Part shown: positions 17,495-26,697 of the stretch, in pieces
How positions within the stretch are numbered: the first letter of the stretch is position 1
Layout: every line of letters starts with the position of its first letter
Assembly: GCA_033064195.1 (NCBI GenBank)
Contig: JARBJD010000642.1
Coordinates: forward strand, 1-26,697
DNA length: 26,697 nucleotides
Source of the DNA: Blattamonas nauphoetae
Taxonomy: Eukaryota > Preaxostyla > Oxymonadida
Direction of reading: 5' to 3'
Translations under genes and position numbers: made by a program
The notes under the pieces: model-generated
Database searches by the model: none
Told to the model about the DNA's origin: nothing
Seen by the model: the letters and a program-made list of their open reading frames with translations, nothing else

Positions 17495-20400
17495 GATCGC
17501 TTCTTCTGTTCCTTCCTCTTTCCTCCCTTCTTCTGTTCCTTCCGCTTTGCTCGCTTCTTCTGTTCCTTCCTCTTTGCTCACGTCTTCTGTTCCTTCCTCT
17601 TTCCTCCCTTCTTCTGTTCCTTCCTCTTTCCTCCCTTCTTCTGTTCCTTCCTCTTTCCTCCCTTCTTCTGTTCCTTCCTCTTTGTTCACGTCTTCTGTTC
17701 CTTCCTCTTTTCTCGCTTCTTCTATTCCTTACTCTTTCCTCCCTTCTTCTGTTCCTTCCTCTTTCCTCGCTTCTTCTGTTCCTTCCTCTTTCCTCCCTTC
17801 TTCTGTTCCTTCCTCTTTCCTCGCTTCTTCTGTTCCTTCCTCTTTCCTCCCTTCTTCTGTTCCTTCCTCTTTCCTCCCTTCTTCTGTTCCTTCCTCTTTC
17901 CTCCCTTCTTCTGTTCCTTCCACTTTCCTCCCTTCTTCTGTTCCTTCCACTTTCCTCGCTTCTTCTGTTCCTTCCTCTTTCCTCCCTTCTTCTGTTCCTT
18001 CCTCTTTCCTCCTTCTTCTGTTCCTTCCTCTTTCCTCCTTCTTCTGTTCCTTCCTCTTTCCTCCCTTCTTCTGTTCCTTCCTCTTTCCTCCTTCTTCTGT
18101 TCCTTCCTCTTTCCTCCTTCTTCTGTTCCTTCCTCTTTCATCGCTTCTTCTGTTCCTTCCTCTTTCATCCTTCTTCTGTTCCTTCCTCTTTCCTCCTTCT
18201 TCTGTTCCTTCCTCTTTCCTCCTTCTTCTGTTCCTTCCTCTTTCCTCCTTCTTCTGTTCCTTCCTCTTTCCTCCCTTCTTCTGTTCCTTCCTCTTTCCTC
18301 CCTTCTTCTGTTCCTTCCTCTTTCCTCCTTCTTCTGTTCCTTCCTCTTTCCTCCCTTCTTCTGTTCCTTCCTCTTTCCTCCTTCTTCTGTTCCTTCCTCT
18401 TTCCTCCTTCTTCTGTTCCTTCCTCTTTCCTCCTTCTTCTGTTCCTTCCTCTTTCCTCCTTCTTCTGTTCCTTCCTCTTTCCTCCTTCTTCTGTTCCTTC
18501 CTCTTTCCTCCTTCTTCTGTTCCTTCCTCTTTCCTCCTTCTTCTGTTCCTTCCTCTTTCCTCCTTCTTCTGTTCCTTCCTCTTTCCTCCTTCTTCTGTTC
18601 CTTCCTCTTTCCTCCTTCTTCTGTTCCTTCCTCTTTCCTCCTTCTTCTGTTCCTTCCTCTTTCCTCCTTCTTCTGTTCCTTCCTCTTTCCTCCTTCTTCT
18701 GTTCCTTCCTCTTTCATCCTTCTTCTGTTCCTTCCTCTTTCCTCCTTCTTCTGTTCCTTCCTCTTTCCTCCTTCTTCTGTTCCTTCCTCTTTCCTCCTTC
18801 TTCTGTTCCTTCCTCTTTCATCCTTCTTCTGTTCCTTCCTCTTTCCTCCTTCTTCTGTTCCTTCCTCTTTCCTCCTTCTTCTGTTCCTTCCTCTTTCCCT
18901 CCTTCTTCTGTTCCTTCCTCTTTCCTCCTTCTTCTGTTCCTTCCTCTTTCCTCCTTCTTCTGTTCCTTCCTCTTTCCTCCTTCTTCTGTTCCTTCCTCTT
19001 TCCTCCTTCTTCTGTTCCTTCCTCTTTCCTCCTTCTTCTGTTCCTTCCTCTTTCCTCCTTCTTCTGTTCTTTCTTCTTCCTCCTTCTTCTGTTCCTTCCT
19101 CTTTCCTCCTTCTTCTGTTCCTTCCTCTTTCCTCCTTCTTCTGTTCCTTCCTCTTTCCTCCTTCTTCTGTTCCTTCCTCTTTCCTCGCTTCTTCTGTTCC
19201 TTCCTCTTTCCTCCTTCTTCTGTTCCTTCCTCTTTCCTCCTTCTTCTGTTCCTTCCTCTTTCCTCCTTCTTCTGTTCCTTCCTCTTTCCTCCTTCTTCTG
19301 TTCCTTCCTCTTTCCTCCTTCTTCTGTTCCTTCCGCTTTGCTCCTTCTTCTGTTCCTTCCTCTTTCCTCCTTCTTCTGTTCCTTCCTCTTTCTCCTTCTT
19401 CTGTTCCTTCCTCTTTCCTTGCTTCTTCTGTTCCTTCCTCTTTCCTCCTTCTTCTGTTCCTTCCTCTTTCCTCCTTCTTCTGTTCCTTCCTCTTTCCTCC
19501 TTCTTCTGTTCCTTCCTCTTTCCTCCTTCTTCTGTTCCTTCCTCTTTCCTCCTTCTTCTGTTCCTTCCTCTTTCCTCCTTCTTCTGTTCCTTCCTCTTTC
19601 CTCCTTCTTCTGTTCCTTCCTCTTTCCTCCTTCTTCTGTTCCTTCCTCTTTCCTCCTTCTTCTGTTCCTTCCTCTTTCCTCCTTCTTCTGTTCCTTCCTC
19701 TTTCCTCCTTCTTCTGTTCCTTCCTCTTTCCTCCTTCTTCTGTTCCTTCCTCTTTCCTCCTTCTTCTGTTCCTTCCTCTTTCCTCCTTCTTCTGTTCCTT
19801 CCTCTTTCCTCCTTCTTCTGTTCCTTCCTCTTTCCTCCTTCTTCTGTTCCTTCCTCTTTCCTCCTTCTTCTGTTCCTTCCTCTTTCCTCCTTCTTCTGTT
19901 CCTTCCTCTTTCCTCCTTCTTCTGTTCCTTCCTCTTTCCTCCTTCTTCTGTTCCTTCCTCTTTCCTCCTTCTTCTGTTCCTTCCTCTTTCCTCCTTCTTC
20001 TTCTGTTCCTTCCTCTTTCCTCGCTTCTTCTGTTCCTTCCTCTTTCCTCCTTCTTCTGTTCCTTCCTCTTTCCTCCTTCTTCTGTTCCTTCCTCTTTCCT
20101 CCTTCTTCTGTTCCTTCCTCTTTCCTCCTTCTTCTGTTCCTTCCTCTTTCCTCCTTCTTCTGCTCCTTCCTCTTTCCTCCTTCTTCTGTTCCTTCCTCTT
20201 TCCTCCTTCTTCTGTTCCTTCCTCTTTCCTCCTTCTTCTGTTCCTTCCTCTTTCCTCCTTCTTCTGTTCCTTCCTCTTTCCTCCTTCTTCTGTTCCTTCC
20301 TCTTTCCTCCTTCTTCTGTTCCTTCCTCTTTCCTCCTTCTTCTGTTCCTTCCTCTTTCCTCCTTCTTCTGTTCCTTCCTCTTTCCTCCTTCTTCTGTTCC

Positions 20401-20557
20401 TTCCTCTTTCCTCCTTCTTCTGTTCCTTCCTCTTTCCTCCTTCTTCTGTTCCTTCCTCTTTCCTCCTTCTTCTGTTCCTTCCTCTTTCCTCCTTCTTCTG
20501 TTCCTTCCTCTTTCCTCCTTCTTCTGTTCCTTCCTCTTTCCTCCTTCTTCTGTTCCT
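17495..20557. repeat. 3.1-kb pyrimidine-rich tandem array, 27-bp then 26-bp units
   Basis: About 117 head-to-tail units beginning CTGTTCCTTCCTCTTTCC and ending TTCTT. Units up to about 18007 are 27 bp long (CCCTTCTT), and many differ at fixed positions (TTTGCTCGC, TTTGCTCACG). From there to the right edge nearly all are 26 bp (CCTTCTT) and almost identical. Apart from one G per unit the plus strand is all pyrimidine. Because of this composition no stop codon can arise, so all frames on both strands stay open for long distances; the open frames are not evidence of genes. Homogeneity on the right and decay on the left point to recent expansion of the 26-bp form. Confidence 0.97.
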
Positions 20558-20559
20558 TC

Positions 20560-22520
20560 TCGGAATATCCACGATAAGTGAGAGGTCGAGACTGACTCAA
20601 ATCATAGTGATTCGGCGAGAAGCTAATGTATTAGATCGTGAGCTGGATGATGGTAGAGCCACTCTAGTCTGAATGGCTTTAGTGCTTGATTGTCGTCCTA
20701 GGAAGGTGTGGAGGCAGTACAACCATTCTGAGGCGAGGAATGTTGAACCTCCATCAACAACTCGTCAAGCGTGGATCCACACTGCTCTGAGACAAGAAGA
20801 TGCTGGTCTTCCAACTCACGTGACCTCTGAGTCATTGACGATGTGAGAATCAAATGCAGTGGAGTTTTGACTGCTGAGAACGCTGAGTGAAACTCGATTG
20901 CATTGAGCATGTTCGGAAACTATGTCGACAATTCGTTCAATTTACCCAACTTGGAAGACTCGCGACTGGTCGTCGATGGCCATTTCTGTTGACGTCCTTC
21001 GAAATCCGTGAGTTGTGGTCCGGCGGAGAGGGTGTGCGGAGTCATGGCCAACTCAGATACAGTCTGGCGAGTGGTCGGGGTATCCACTTCTTCGTCGAGT
21101 AGTTCACCTTCAATTGTGTTGGAGAGCGAGTCCAGGAGCGAGTTGGTGTTCTTTCGATATGGATGGATCGACATCGCCGAGCAGACCACGAAGTCGGTCG
21201 AGGAGGCTGGATGAAGAGTGCGAGTGGTGACGTGTCGGGTCAGGTGTGACGATTTGATGAGGTCGATTCAATCGTTGACTGTTTTCAGATCGAGTTTCTC
21301 GCAGAGCACTGCAAATGTTGGCTGTATGTCAGGACCAACATGATAGGAGAGATTCATCTCAACCTCAGCTTGAGACGATGAGAGCATTCGTCCAAGGTCG
21401 ACACACCAAGAGATCTGAAATGGGGATAGTTGATTGTCGATTGCTTGTTTGTTCCCTGCCGAGTTCCTGAAAGCGACGAGAAATCGGAGGAAGGGTGCTG
21501 AGATGCTGGGGCAGACGGGTGAAAGTATCACTTCCCTTTCTGCTGCAGCTTTCCTGTTCCTCTCCTTCCATCCACCTCCAAGGATGCACCTGACAGAAGA
21601 AGATGCGTGTTCAGCGAGCTGATGCCTTTGCTTTGAGCGTGGTGGTGTTTCGTCTTTAAAACTCCGCCATCCAACGTCTTATACGGTGCAGACTCATTTC
21701 CACATCGGTGGTGATCTTCCTGGAACTCTCCCTCTTCCACTGTGATTGTGCCGTCAGTGCAGGGATGGAAGATATAGATGAGAGAAGGGTGTTGTGTCAA
21801 CACTATCGGACGTCGACAAGGCGAGCGAAGACGATATGTCGATCACTTGTACTTGTCCATTTTAGATTTTTGTGCTTCCAAAACACATCCCAACCCAGTC
21901 AGACGAGTGATGGATGAGAATGAACTGTCTGCGATTGTGACTGGAGCAGAGGAGACGATGAGTGGATCCGACTCAAGAGATGGACGAAAATAAACTGCTT
22001 GTGATAGTGACTGAAGCAGAGGAGACAATGAGTGGGGTGGTTGCCAGTGTGAATCTCTCAGCAGCAACAGATGGGAGTTCAATGTCCCACCAGTCGCAGA
22101 GATGAGAGAGAGGCGAGTTCGGATGAGGCTGGAGCAACGAACGAACAGTCATCGAATTTGAGGAATGAGTCGACGTCATCTTGAGGAGAATTCTCGATCT
22201 TTTCATGCTCCAAGAAATTAAGTGTCTATGCCTTTCTGTCGCACACAACTGTCTTCGTTCCTTTTAACATCACATTCGAATCCACTTCGATGCTGTCGAT
22301 GACTTTGATTGTGTTGAACGTGTTGGATGAGCCCACTCGAGTGATTCCGTGACGTCCAGCGGTGGAGCAGGAAAGATTGTGAAGCGAATGGCAATGGTGT
22401 CGATTCGAAGCATGTCGGTGAGGAGGGATACGTGAAGAAGAGACACAGAGGAGCGTGGATGTGGAGGTCTCGATGACGACAAGAGACTTCGAGTCAGCCA
22501 CACGCATTCAAGCTTTAAAT
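20560..22520. other. unassigned region with weak minus-strand coding remnants
   Basis: No intact gene. Several minus-strand frames give protein-like pieces: NTIEGELLDEEVDTPTTRQT (20920-21189), WCVDLGRMLSSSQAEVEMNL (21268-21531), TDGTITVEEGEFQE (21528-21803), SNTFNTIKVIDSIEVDSNVM (22226-22507). Short beta-strand-rich pieces such as the last two could come from a beta-helix surface protein, but this is a guess. If these are one gene it is much decayed or has introns I cannot place. Confidence 0.3.
21911..22035. repeat. direct repeat of 55 bp, 70 bp apart
   Basis: 21911-21965 and 21981-22035 share about 46 of 55 bases, including GCAGAGGAGAC and ATGAGTGG. On the minus strand both encode PLIVSSAxVTI-like peptides, so it may be an internal repeat of the decayed gene here. 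Confidence 0.6.
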
Positions 22521-23000
22521 GAAGAAGTGGTTGATTTACTGGGGTCCGGGGCTGTGGGGAGTGGTCTGTTCACGAAGGAATGCTTGACGCGACTCGCTCT
22601 TTTGTTTTCGTCTCAAGCTGCGTGACGAGGAGTTTGTGAGAGTACTTGGAGCATGGGCAAGACTCAGATCGAAATATTTGATACCTAAGATGAATTGATT
22701 CGTATGATTTTGTCAGTATTAAAATATGTGGGATGATTTCGTTCAACGATCGCTGTGATTTGGCCTTGCGAGAGATGTCAGTTGTTCTGATGGTATTTCA
22801 GGATATCTCAAGAACAATACTGTTTGAACATGATAAATCACCATGGTGTGGGAGTCACTAAAATAGGATAAACGAGCAACTCCTTCGATAGTGTTGGGAG
22901 CGTTGTGCCTTAGTCATTGAAGAGAGAACAAGTGAATTCTGGGAAAACGTGGAGGTACGAGGCTTTATTGGAAGTTCTCTTGTCCCTGCCGATTCCTTGT
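22521..23000. other. unassigned stretch
   Basis: I see no gene, RNA gene or repeat between the weak coding remnants and the 32-bp array. Confidence 0.5.
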
Positions 23001-23002
23001 GT

Positions 23003-23712
23003 CATGTTCGCTCGTCACTGTCGACTTCATCAGTCTTGTTCGCTCTTCACAGTCGACTTCATCAGTCTTGTTCGCTCTTCACAGTCGACTTCGACTGTCT
23101 TGTTCGCTCTTCACAGTCGACTACGTCTGTCTTGTTCGCTCTTCACAGTCGACTTCGTCTGTCTTGTTCGCTCTTCACAGTCGACTTCGTCTGTCTTGTT
23201 CGCTCTTCACAGTCGATTTCGACTGTCTTGTTCGCTCTTCACTGTCGACTTCGACTGTCTTGTTCGCTCTTCACAGTCGACTTCGTCAGTCTTGTTCGCT
23301 CTTCACAGTCGACTTCGTCTGTCTTGTTCGCTCTTCACAGTCGACTTCGTCTGTCTTGTTCGCTCTTCACAGTCGACTTCATCTGTCTTGTCCGCTCTTC
23401 ACAGTCGACTTCATCTGTCTTGTTCGCTCTTCACAGTCGACTTCGACTGTCTTGTCCGCTCTTCACAGTCGACTTCATCAGTCTTGTTCGCTCTTCACAG
23501 TCGACTTCTTCTGTCTTGTCCGCTCTTCACAGTCGACTTCGACTGTCTTGTTCGCTCTTCACAGTCGACTTCGACTGTCTTGTCCGCTCTTCACAGTCGA
23601 CTTCGACTGTCTTGTCCGCTCTTCACAGTCGACTTCGACTGTCTTGTTCGCTCTTCACAGTCGACTTCATCTGTCTTGTTCGCTCTTCACAGTCGACTGC
23701 ATCTGTTATGTT
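23003..23712. repeat. 32-bp tandem array, about 22 units
   Basis: The unit contains GTCTTGTTCGCTCTTCACAG followed by TCGACTTC and a variable dinucleotide before CT or CA. Length is kept at 32 bp throughout. Variation is confined to a few positions: TTC or TCC after TTG, and G/A then A/T after the TTC. Units of the GA type contain ACAGTCGA CT TCGACTGT, a perfect inverted repeat with a 2-bp loop. All three plus frames are open because no unit phase makes a stop. The 32-bp length rotates the frame, so a protein repeat would have a 32-residue period; I do not regard it as a gene. Confidence 0.95.
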
Positions 23713-24009
23713 CGCTCGCCTCAATCAACTCTTTCCTTCCATTTCGCTCCTTTGTGCCGACTTTTCATCCTTTCGCCATTCTCTTCCAACGTTTTTTTTC
23801 CAACTCACTTCGAGTTCACTCTCTTCGAAATCCTCAGTCAAGTTGATAAGCTTTGCTACTCTTAATTCCGTCTCCGGTCACTTCTCAATTTGCGTTTGGA
23901 ATCACAATCATCATACACAATTCTTGTCTGACCCTTCCTGCAAGCATTGTCGATTGTCTTACACGGATGGCCAACGCACTCTCATGGTCTTGGTTCGACT
24001 GACAGCTAG

Positions 24010-25663
24010 TTGACTTCGATCTTTTGACAGGACAGATCTCTGAATAGACATGGGGCAGTTTTCCTTCAATGCTTTCAATTTCATGTGCAACACTTTCTGC
24101 AAATCCAGAGGACACTTGGGTTTTGACAGTTGAAATGGATGTGTCCTGGAGTCTTGTTTGTGATGTATCGTTTCGCTTCGACCACAGGCTGACTGTTTTG
24201 GGCTCGAACAGAAGCTGATGTCTGTGACGTGTACAGAAGTCCATTGATGACTTCAAATTTGAGGCTTGCCTTGATTCCCTTAATGGTCAAATTGCACGGG
24301 TCGATAAATTCTTGTGCGCGGTCATACCTGGAATGATGAAAAGAATGAAAGAGCATACTCAGGACATAGTGGTGTCTGAGATGTTCTGGTTTTGTTCGTC
24401 GAGTCTTAGAGTGTTCAGACGGAAAAAGCTGAGTAAATCTGAGAACGAAGAGTCCCATTTTGGGGATGTTTTGTTTCAGCATCTGAGACAGCACCCCAAA
24501 GGGCTGTCCACCTCATTTTCCCGTGTGCAGTCTCAAAATAGTTCACCACCACAGTCAATTGTGTCCCTGCCTGTTCCAATCTTCGTCGTGGAAACAAAAC
24601 GGTTAAAGCATGGATAGTCTCACTGCATTTGAAATTAGATCCGCCGTCTGCCCAAAATTGAACCGAGTTGATGTCTTTCATAGACGGATGCCAGAATACT
24701 GTTCGAAGCGCGCATATCACATCAAAGCTTTGCTTGTTATTATTTGCACTGAGAAAAGTAAAAAGCTTGTTTCGTTTTCCATCCCCGTCGCAGAGATGTA
24801 CAACCACACAAACACAATGACTGGATGTCGCTGGAAAAATGAATGATTCCGCTGCCTTCTTGAAGAGGAAGAAATAGATTCTGCTTGTAGTCCGCAATGA
24901 CGACAGCTTGTTTGTTTTAGTGACGCTTTGTGTTTGTTGTGTAGCCTTCGTTGTGTATGGTATTTGTGGACGTGATAGTTCCATTCTTCAAGTAGTTTTC
25001 ATCTTCTGCCAACTGCTCGGGGGTTTTCTGTTCCTTTTCTGTCGTCAAATTGAATAGTTTCTGCCGTCTCACATAAATCGCACAAGTCAGTTCTGTTCCG
25101 AGGCTGGGAAAGTGTTGTGGTGTGATTGTAGAAGAAAGTTTTGAGATCAATCCTGGAAATTGGAGGTTGAACTGCTTGAACAGAGAATACCGAGTCTCGA
25201 AAATTAGCCGATGAAATTCGAATAGTTGGAACTCACCGATGAGAGGTGTTCTCGTCGTCATCGGTGATCGAAAGGATGAATGGGAAGGGAAACGAACGAA
25301 GTTTTGTAGGATTGTCTGTCCTTCCAGAGAATCAACGAAAACCCATTTCCGTTGTGGTTGGGGCATAGTGTCTGAAGCCATGGTTCCATCACTTTCCTCT
25401 GGATCATACTCTGAATCATCTGAAGTCATCCAAATGTGTTGGGATTTATGTTTTCGATTTGGAATAGTGTGATTTTGATTTGATTGAAATTGAGGAGTGA
25501 CTTGTGATTGAATTGAATGAAATGAACTCGCTGCCTCTGATAGATAGTCAGATGTTGGTAGAGTGTCTCCAATTGACTCTGATAGGTCATGAAACGTGAA
25601 AGACGATATACCTTCGATAAAACACAGATCATTCACATCATTTTCGGACAATAGTGAATTCAT
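24010..25663 (-). pseudogene. decayed DDE transposase gene of uncertain superfamily
   Basis: Cut-and-paste transposase remnant. From ATG at 25661-25663 the frame runs 248 codons (acidic segment DDSEYDPEESDG, then a region with FHRLIFETRYSLF and CAIYVRRQKLFNL) to TAA at 24917-24919. The same frame continues with VVIADYKQNLFLP, whose D (24890-24892) fits the first catalytic acid. After a frameshift near 24800 comes SVQFWADGGSNFK with the second D (24646-24648), then NYFETAHGKMRW (24518-24526), the HGK motif seen in several DDE families. Another frame change near 24420-24490 precedes the C-terminal part (LTIKGIKASLKFEVINGLLY). Thus there are at least three lesions. Terminal inverted repeats were not found. 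The superfamily (for example KDZ- or MULE-like) cannot be settled by eye. Confidence 0.6.
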
Positions 25664-25673
25664 CGAAGATGAT

Positions 25674-26069
25674 TCAAGTTTCACTAGAATACATGAGAAA
25701 AGAAAGACAATACACTGCCGAGTTTGATTCAGAGATGAAGGCGTGGAATTTTCGTACAGAAAAGCATACAGAACCTTCATTCCAAATATCGTGGGCCTTT
25801 TGTGAGAAGCAATTTGTGGTGTTGTACGGTGTCGGATCAAAGTGAAGTGTCTTCGCGCGATGTTTGGCCCAATTGTATTGACCTCTGGACATAATCGATG
25901 GACAGTACTGGTTTAAGCGATGATATGGAATGGCCGAGGCAATCGCAGCTCTGAGTCCAATGACATCGTTTGACGATAAGGTCTTTTGATACGTGAGGAG
26001 ATTTAAAAGAAGAGAATGTAGTTCGATGTTGCTCTCACAATCTGAATACTTGTAGACACACTGATCCAT
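25674..26069 (-). CDS. hypothetical protein, possibly upstream part of the transposase gene
   Basis: A 131-residue frame from ATG at 26067-26069. The part up to about 25850 is protein-like (YKYSDCESNIELHSLLLNLL, SSNDVIGLRAAIASAIPYHR, RGQYNWAKHRAKTLHFD); the last 50 residues are less so. It ends just upstream of the transposase start on the same strand, so it may be a 5' exon of that gene, a frame-shifted N-terminal part, or a separate gene. No family recognised. Confidence 0.3.
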   Translation of the reverse strand: MDQCVYKYSDCESNIELHSLLLNLLTYQKTLSSNDVIGLRAAIASAIPYHRLNQYCPSIMSRGQYNWAKHRAKTLHFDPTPYNTTNCFSQKAHDIWNEGSVCFSVRKFHAFISESNSAVYCLSFLMYSSET

Positions 26070-26111
26070 TTCGGTGACTTGAACTCGCAAACGAAAACAA
26101 CGAGAAACCAA

Positions 26112-26697
26112 ACTGGGATATTATGGGTTGATCAACTCAAAATCTGTTCTGTCGAAGAGATAAGGATTTGCCCCAACATAATGCTTAATTGAATTGAAAT
26201 CCTTCATTTGATGAAAAAAATGAGGGTGTATATTCTTAAAAAAACTAGCTCATATGGAAACTTGAAGACACTATCACTCATTCATCACACAAGAAAACTG
26301 ATCAGTCCTTGTTACATACAAATCACGTCTAATTCTTGGGAGGTTGAGAGGAATTTGAAGGACCTACTGCCTCAGATACCATCGATTCGATTGTCAGTAA
26401 GGAACGGAAGAAAAACAATCCAAATGGAAACAGACACACTCAACAAGACGGACAATCACAGTTGATCACGACAAGTCTGATGATGATGATGAAAAACAAG
26501 CGATTGTTCAGACCAACAGATTATTTTGGGTTCATTTTCAATCGAGTATCCTTTACGACAATGCGGTTCTCCATGAGGCTGACGCATGTCATGACTTCTC
26601 TGTCGCTCGTGTTTGACTGTAATGCCCATCCGCGCCATATCGTCGGGAGTGCCCACAACCAATAGTACTCTCCCCAACAAAGTCCTATTCCACAGGG
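26112..26697. other. unassigned right edge
   Basis: No convincing gene or repeat. Overlapping short frames on both strands at 26456-26680 have no supporting features. Confidence 0.5.

Noticed and set aside
17450-20672. Giant open frames of more than 1000 codons on the plus strand and about 600 on the minus strand
   Set aside because: They lie wholly in the pyrimidine array, where composition prevents stops in all frames; overlapping frames are equally long and none has a domain.
17495-23712. CRISPR-like arrays
   Set aside because: Units are head to tail with no unique spacers, and the context is eukaryotic.
22917-24013. Three overlapping plus-strand frames of about 290-350 codons
   Set aside because: They are the three phases of the 32-bp array plus flanks; the openness follows from the repeat unit.
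1-26697. Alternative genetic code with TAA/TAG as glutamine, known in some oxymonads
   Set aside because: The integrase and the largest polymerase frame are long and free of in-frame TAA/TAG, while TAA ends the 129-residue gene just before the next start motif. The standard code fits better.

Overview
The window looks like a transposon-rich, moderately AT-rich stretch of a eukaryotic nuclear genome, most likely a protist. The grounds are a Polinton/Maverick-type element, a DIRS-like reverse transcriptase fragment, a Tc1/mariner-type non-autonomous element, a decayed DDE transposase gene and three kinds of tandem array, with no bacterial-style operons. Long frames that stay open under the standard code argue for that code. 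A metamonad such as an oxymonad or parabasalid would fit, but the species cannot be named from sequence alone.

Layout. 1-7.4 kb: core of a Polinton. It holds the 3' part of the A32/FtsK-type packaging ATPase (+), a small coiled-coil ORF (-), a retroviral-type integrase (-) and a protein-primed family B DNA polymerase region (-). The polymerase carries an HNH-like zinc module between its exonuclease and palm motifs. No capsid or protease gene is inside the window; they would lie to the left if present. 7.4-14.9 kb: four minus-strand members of one unrecognised family built from a repeated module of about 57 residues (two modules, three modules, a decayed three-module copy, and a 5' stub). They share a start-site motif with the integrase and polymerase genes. 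Two of them lie in a diverged direct duplication of about 1 kb. A DIRS-like RT fragment lies at about 13.3-14.77 kb and is split by an 863-bp TA-flanked element whose terminal repeats are arrays of a short subrepeat.

14.9-17.4 kb: mostly unassigned, with a GC-richer block, a degenerate minisatellite and a decayed, unrecognised plus-strand gene. 17.5-20.56 kb: one 3.1-kb almost pure pyrimidine array, 27-bp units at the left edge changing to 26-bp units. 20.6-22.5 kb: unassigned sequence with weak minus-strand coding remnants. 23.0-23.7 kb: a 32-bp tandem array. 24.0-25.7 kb: a decayed DDE transposase gene of uncertain superfamily, followed by one more short ORF and unassigned sequence to the right edge.

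The Polinton genes form the usual replication (polymerase), integration (integrase) and packaging (ATPase) set. The repeated-module family appears to be an accessory set under the same start-site signal; its role is unknown. The most novel points are the HNH-like insert in the polymerase, the repeated-module gene cluster, the shared start-site motif and the architecture of the subrepeat-ended MITE.
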